This document shows positions 6,869 to 8,672 of a stretch of 8,672 nucleotides of DNA, one piece after another. The DNA is from Neptuniibacter sp. GTDB taxonomy: Bacteria > Pseudomonadota > Gammaproteobacteria > Pseudomonadales > Balneatricaceae. How positions within the stretch are numbered: position 1 is the first letter of the stretch; every line of letters begins with the position of its first letter. The translations under genes and the position numbers were made by a program. The notes beneath the pieces are model-generated. The model was not told the DNA's origin, did not search any database, and saw only the letters and a list, made by a program, of their open reading frames with translations. The stretch is from contig JASBRM010000042.1 of assembly GCA_030149405.1 (NCBI GenBank), positions 1-8,672 of the forward strand, in the 5' to 3' direction.

Positions 6869-7357
6869 ATGCAGGAAGGCTCGATTTTTTCAGCTCTGGT
6901 TGATGGCAGTTACGTACTCAAATTTATTGGTGACGTAAGGCTTACCCTGTGCTCGTCTCTCGACACTCATCTGGAAAACTCACTCAACAACCCCGAAATA
7001 AAAGAAATCCTGATTGATCTTACCCAGGTTGAAGGGATTGATAGTACTTCTTTGGGGCTCATTGCTAAGCTGTCCCTTAAAGCTAAAGAGCGAAACTTAC
7101 CAAAACCTGCTTTGGTTTCGACAAATCAGGATATCACCCGGATTCTTCTAACCATGGGATTTGACCATGTATTCGTGCTCATGGATCAATTACCCTCTTC
7201 ATCTCAAGAACTGAAGCAACTGCCCTTGGTTCAGGAATCGGTAGAAGAAATGCAGCAGCGCATTATTTCTGCACACAAAGTTTTAATGGATTTAAATGAA
7301 ACTAACCGAGAAGCGTTTAAAGATTTAGTTTCTACTCTGGAATCCATCGAAAAATAA
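6869..7357 (+). CDS. STAS-domain anti-sigma-factor antagonist (RssC/CrsA-like)
   Basis: This is a cytoplasmic partner-switch protein: in its unphosphorylated form such a protein binds an anti-sigma factor or kinase and frees the sigma factor. The product has 162 residues. The STAS fold covers about 5-108, with IKEILIDLTQVEGIDSTSLG (44-63) as the core. D58-S59-T60 align with the Asp-Ser-Ser/Thr site phosphorylated in SpoIIAA and RsbV, so S59 or T60 is the likely phosphosite. A predicted helical tail (about 110-162, charged and Gln-rich) extends beyond the minimal STAS domain. The ATG lies 1 nt after the phosphatase stop, so translation is probably coupled; the phosphatase is the natural partner. 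The cognate kinase/anti-sigma protein is not in the window. GGA motifs cover the start region (6867-6869 and 6874-6876), a possible CsrA contact. The stop codon lies inside the dyad at 7352-7372. Confidence 0.92.
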   Translation: MQEGSIFSALVDGSYVLKFIGDVRLTLCSSLDTHLENSLNNPEIKEILIDLTQVEGIDSTSLGLIAKLSLKAKERNLPKPALVSTNQDITRILLTMGFDHVFVLMDQLPSSSQELKQLPLVQESVEEMQQRIISAHKVLMDLNETNREAFKDLVSTLESIEK

Positions 7358-7372
7358 GAATTTTTCTTATTT
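7352..7372. promoter_or_regulatory. Candidate GacA/UvrY/LetA-type operator upstream of the small RNA
   Basis: AAATAAGAA (7352-7360) and TTCTTATTT (7364-7372) form a perfect 9-bp inverted repeat around TTT. The half-sites TAAGAA/TTCTTA resemble the Legionella LetA box as I recall it (TNAGAA-AT-TTCTNA), with one extra central base. They also resemble the TGTAAG-N6-CTTACA activator site of GacA/UvrY-controlled rsm/csr RNAs. The repeat overlaps the stop codon of the STAS gene and is centred about 42 bp before the proposed RNA start, nearer than the roughly -65 known for Pseudomonas rsm promoters. A/T-rich dyads arise by chance, so this is tentative. Confidence 0.45.
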
Positions 7373-7391
7373 AACTTTATCTGGTAATTCA

Positions 7392-7397
7392 TAGAAT
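7392..7397 (+). promoter_or_regulatory. Candidate -10 element of the small RNA
   Basis: TAGAAT matches TATAAT at five of six positions and would place the RNA start near 7404. At 15-17 nt upstream there is only a poor -35 (TTAACT at 7371-7376 is the nearest). That would be normal for a promoter relying on a response-regulator activator bound next to it. Confidence 0.35.
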
Positions 7398-7403
7398 ATT
7401 CAA

Positions 7404-7541
7404 TTGGAAGGGGGTTGCATAGGATTTGCACATGTTCACAAGGAAGAGCCGCCCCATCTCATCGTTTAAGGACTGAACGATGACCGATATGGATATCGGG
7501 GGAATAGCCCGTAGGCTGGAAGATACCTACGGGCTTTTTTT
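7404..7541 (+). ncRNA. CsrB/RsmZ-type CsrA-sequestering small RNA (putative)
   Basis: RNAs of this class carry many GGA motifs in exposed loops and titrate the translational repressor CsrA/RsmA. Here seven GGA motifs occur in about 138 nt, starting at 7406, 7422, 7442, 7470, 7491, 7501 and 7518. Hairpin 1 is weak: TGCA 7416-7419 with 7427-7430, loop TAGGATT. Hairpin 2 is 8 bp (7459-7466 with 7476-7483) with loop TAAGGACTG. Hairpin 3 follows directly: CCGAT 7484-7488 with ATCGG 7495-7499, hexaloop ATGGAT, matching the preferred ANGGAN loop. Hairpin 4 is the terminator (7506-7535) and also shows GGA in its loop. GGGG (7411-7414) can pair with CCCC (7452-7455) to close the 5' part. The size and the consecutive GGA-loop hairpins fit RsmZ. 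The 5' end is a guess from the TAGAAT box; the 3' end is firm. No protein frame here is credible. Confidence 0.78.
7506..7541 (+). terminator. Rho-independent terminator of the small RNA and probably of the phosphatase/STAS operon
   Basis: AGCCCGTAGG (7506-7515) pairs perfectly with CCTACGGGCT (7526-7535) around a 10-nt loop containing GGA, then T7535-T7541. It is the only convincing terminator after the STAS gene. On the minus strand the same stem follows the amrS stop at 7540 but lacks a U-run, so it should act mainly on plus-strand transcripts. Confidence 0.93.
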
Positions 7542-8619
7542 ATCCTATTTCTATTGGCAACCTGCGTTGTCCCCAAGTTCCAGGAACAGGGCTGAAATGA
7601 CCGTGAACAGCTGCATGGCACTTGTTGCAGCGCCCTTCAGGGTTAATGTTCCATTTTCCTAGTTCATACCAGCAGCGTTCAATAAGAAGGTGATGACAGT
7701 TGTGGCAGTAGGTGCTGTTGCCCTCAGTGTCATAAACATTTCCAGTATATGGGTAATAAAGGCCGTTTTTAACCGCAATATCTCTGGCTCTCGTTAGGGT
7801 ATCTGCTGGTGTTCTCGGTTTATCCAGCATCTTCCAATCAGGATGAAACGCAGTAAAGTGAATAGGTACTTCCGGGCCGAGGTTATCCGCTAACCATCTG
7901 CACATAGCTTCCAGTTCTTGGTTGTTGTCGTTTTCTCCTGGTATAAGTAGCGTAGTGAGTTCAAACCAGATATGAGTTTCATGTTTTAGATAAAGCAGGG
8001 TGTCTAAGACCGGGGCCAGATCGCCTCCACAAATCTTTTTATAGAAGTTTTGACTAAAGGCTTTCAGATCGACATTGGCTGCATCTATCTTTGAGAAAAA
8101 CTGCTCCCTAGGCTGTTCACATATATAGCCTGCAGTTACGGCTACGGTTTTTAATTTGTGTAAATGGCAGGCATCTGCAATATCCAGGGCATATTCCATA
8201 AAAATAACTGGATCATTGTAGGTAAAAGCGACACCCAAACAGGCATTCTGAAGAGCCGCTTCGGTAATACTCTCTGGCAGGGCTAATTGGGTTAATCGGT
8301 CCATCTCGCGGGATTTGCTCATATCCCAGTTCTGGCAAAATTTGCAGGTCAGATTGCAACCTGCCGTACCAAACGAGAGTATAGGTTGACCGGGATAGAA
8401 ATGATTAAGAGGCTTCTTTTCGATAGGGTCTATACAAAATCCGCTTGATCTACCCCAGGTATAGAGCTTTATTTCACCCTGCTCACAACCTCTGACAAAA
8501 CACAGACCGCGTTGCCCCTCTTTCAACTTGCAATAACGGGGGCAGAGGTCACATTGAACTCTATCGTCTTCTAATTTATGCCAAAACTTGGTTGGGTGAG
8601 GCGAATTAATAATAGACAT
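7540..8619 (-). CDS. amrS: AmmeMemoRadiSam system radical SAM enzyme (AmrS)
   Basis: This is a cytoplasmic radical S-adenosylmethionine enzyme of the PflA-like group, normally found with AMMECR1-domain and MEMO1-domain proteins; the reaction and substrate are unknown. The product has 359 residues. The 4Fe-4S/SAM motif is C88-x3-C92-x2-C95 (CNLTCKFCQNW). An N-terminal cysteine cluster (C23, C26, C30, C40) and a C-terminal pair of CxxC motifs (C305/C308, C331/C334) are as expected for AmrS and may bind metal. Other conserved stretches are SFGTAGCNL, AFTYNDPVIFMEYA and IHFTAFHPDWKM. The ATG at 8619 has AGGTG (plus-strand 8625-8629) 5 nt before it. The frame stays open upstream to the window edge, so a longer N-terminus cannot be excluded, but MSIINSPHPTKFWHKL is a normal start. 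Neither partner gene is visible downstream; the upstream neighbour is outside the window. Its 3' end converges on the small RNA. Confidence 0.93.
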   Translation of the reverse strand: MSIINSPHPTKFWHKLEDDRVQCDLCPRYCKLKEGQRGLCFVRGCEQGEIKLYTWGRSSGFCIDPIEKKPLNHFYPGQPILSFGTAGCNLTCKFCQNWDMSKSREMDRLTQLALPESITEAALQNACLGVAFTYNDPVIFMEYALDIADACHLHKLKTVAVTAGYICEQPREQFFSKIDAANVDLKAFSQNFYKKICGGDLAPVLDTLLYLKHETHIWFELTTLLIPGENDNNQELEAMCRWLADNLGPEVPIHFTAFHPDWKMLDKPRTPADTLTRARDIAVKNGLYYPYTGNVYDTEGNSTYCHNCHHLLIERCWYELGKWNINPEGRCNKCHAAVHGHFSPVPGTWGQRRLPIEIG

Positions 8620-8672
8620 TTCTGCACCTGGCTCAATTACCCCAAGTATAGAAGGAATGTCTGGAATGGGTT

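Noticed and set aside
7352..7372. The AAATAAGAA/TTCTTATTT repeat as a terminator of the STAS gene
   Set aside because: The stem has one G-C pair and no following T-run, so it would be unstable as RNA; an operator reading fits better.
7480..7662. 60-codon open frame on the plus strand
   Set aside because: It starts inside the small RNA hairpins, runs through the terminator and lies antisense to conserved amrS sequence.
1..8672. CRISPR array, insertion sequence, prophage or defence island
   Set aside because: No spaced direct repeats, transposase, integrase or terminal inverted repeats are visible; the genes are ordinary chromosomal ones.

Overview
The window looks like chromosomal DNA of a marine-type gammaproteobacterium, possibly of the Oceanospirillaceae or a related group. 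The evidence is a full-length-type HrpA helicase, a Gram-negative general porin, the outer-membrane lipid-asymmetry protein MlaA, a Pseudomonas/Shewanella-style phosphatase plus STAS pair, and a base composition that appears moderate by eye. The lineage call is an inference from gene content only.

Layout, left to right. (1) 1-3318, plus strand: the 3' five-sixths of hrpA, a DEAH-box RNA helicase whose start lies outside the window. (2) 3319-3694: a long non-coding region with an FNR/Anr-like dyad on the hrpA stop codon, leading to a highly expressed-looking trimeric porin (3695-4663) that ends in a strong UUCG-loop terminator. (3) 4832-5533: mlaA, with its own candidate promoter. Unusually, the protein contains no cysteine and so cannot be a lipoprotein. 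(4) 5698-7357: a two-gene operon with 1 nt between the genes. It encodes a response-regulator-like PP2C phosphatase whose receiver domain has lost its phosphorylation site, and a STAS anti-sigma-factor antagonist. The pair resembles Pseudomonas RssB/RssC and Shewanella CrsR/CrsA, which act in partner switching around the stationary-phase sigma factor. (5) About 7404-7541: a probable unannotated small RNA of the CsrB/RsmZ type. It has seven GGA motifs in about 138 nt, three of them in the apical loops of consecutive hairpins, and a terminator hairpin that itself displays GGA. A dyad resembling the GacA/UvrY/LetA operator lies just upstream. (6) 7540-8619, minus strand: amrS, the radical-SAM member of the AmmeMemoRadiSam set, converging on the small RNA so that its stop codon overlaps the RNA's terminator T-tract.

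The most interesting signal is the small RNA. CsrA/RsmA-sequestering RNAs control the switch between motile or growing and stationary or sessile states. This one sits directly behind a partner-switching module thought to act on the same decision. Because no other terminator is visible after the STAS gene, it could be made both from its own promoter and as the 3' end of the phosphatase/STAS mRNA. The porin next to mlaA is also notable, because MlaA works in complex with trimeric porins in E. coli.
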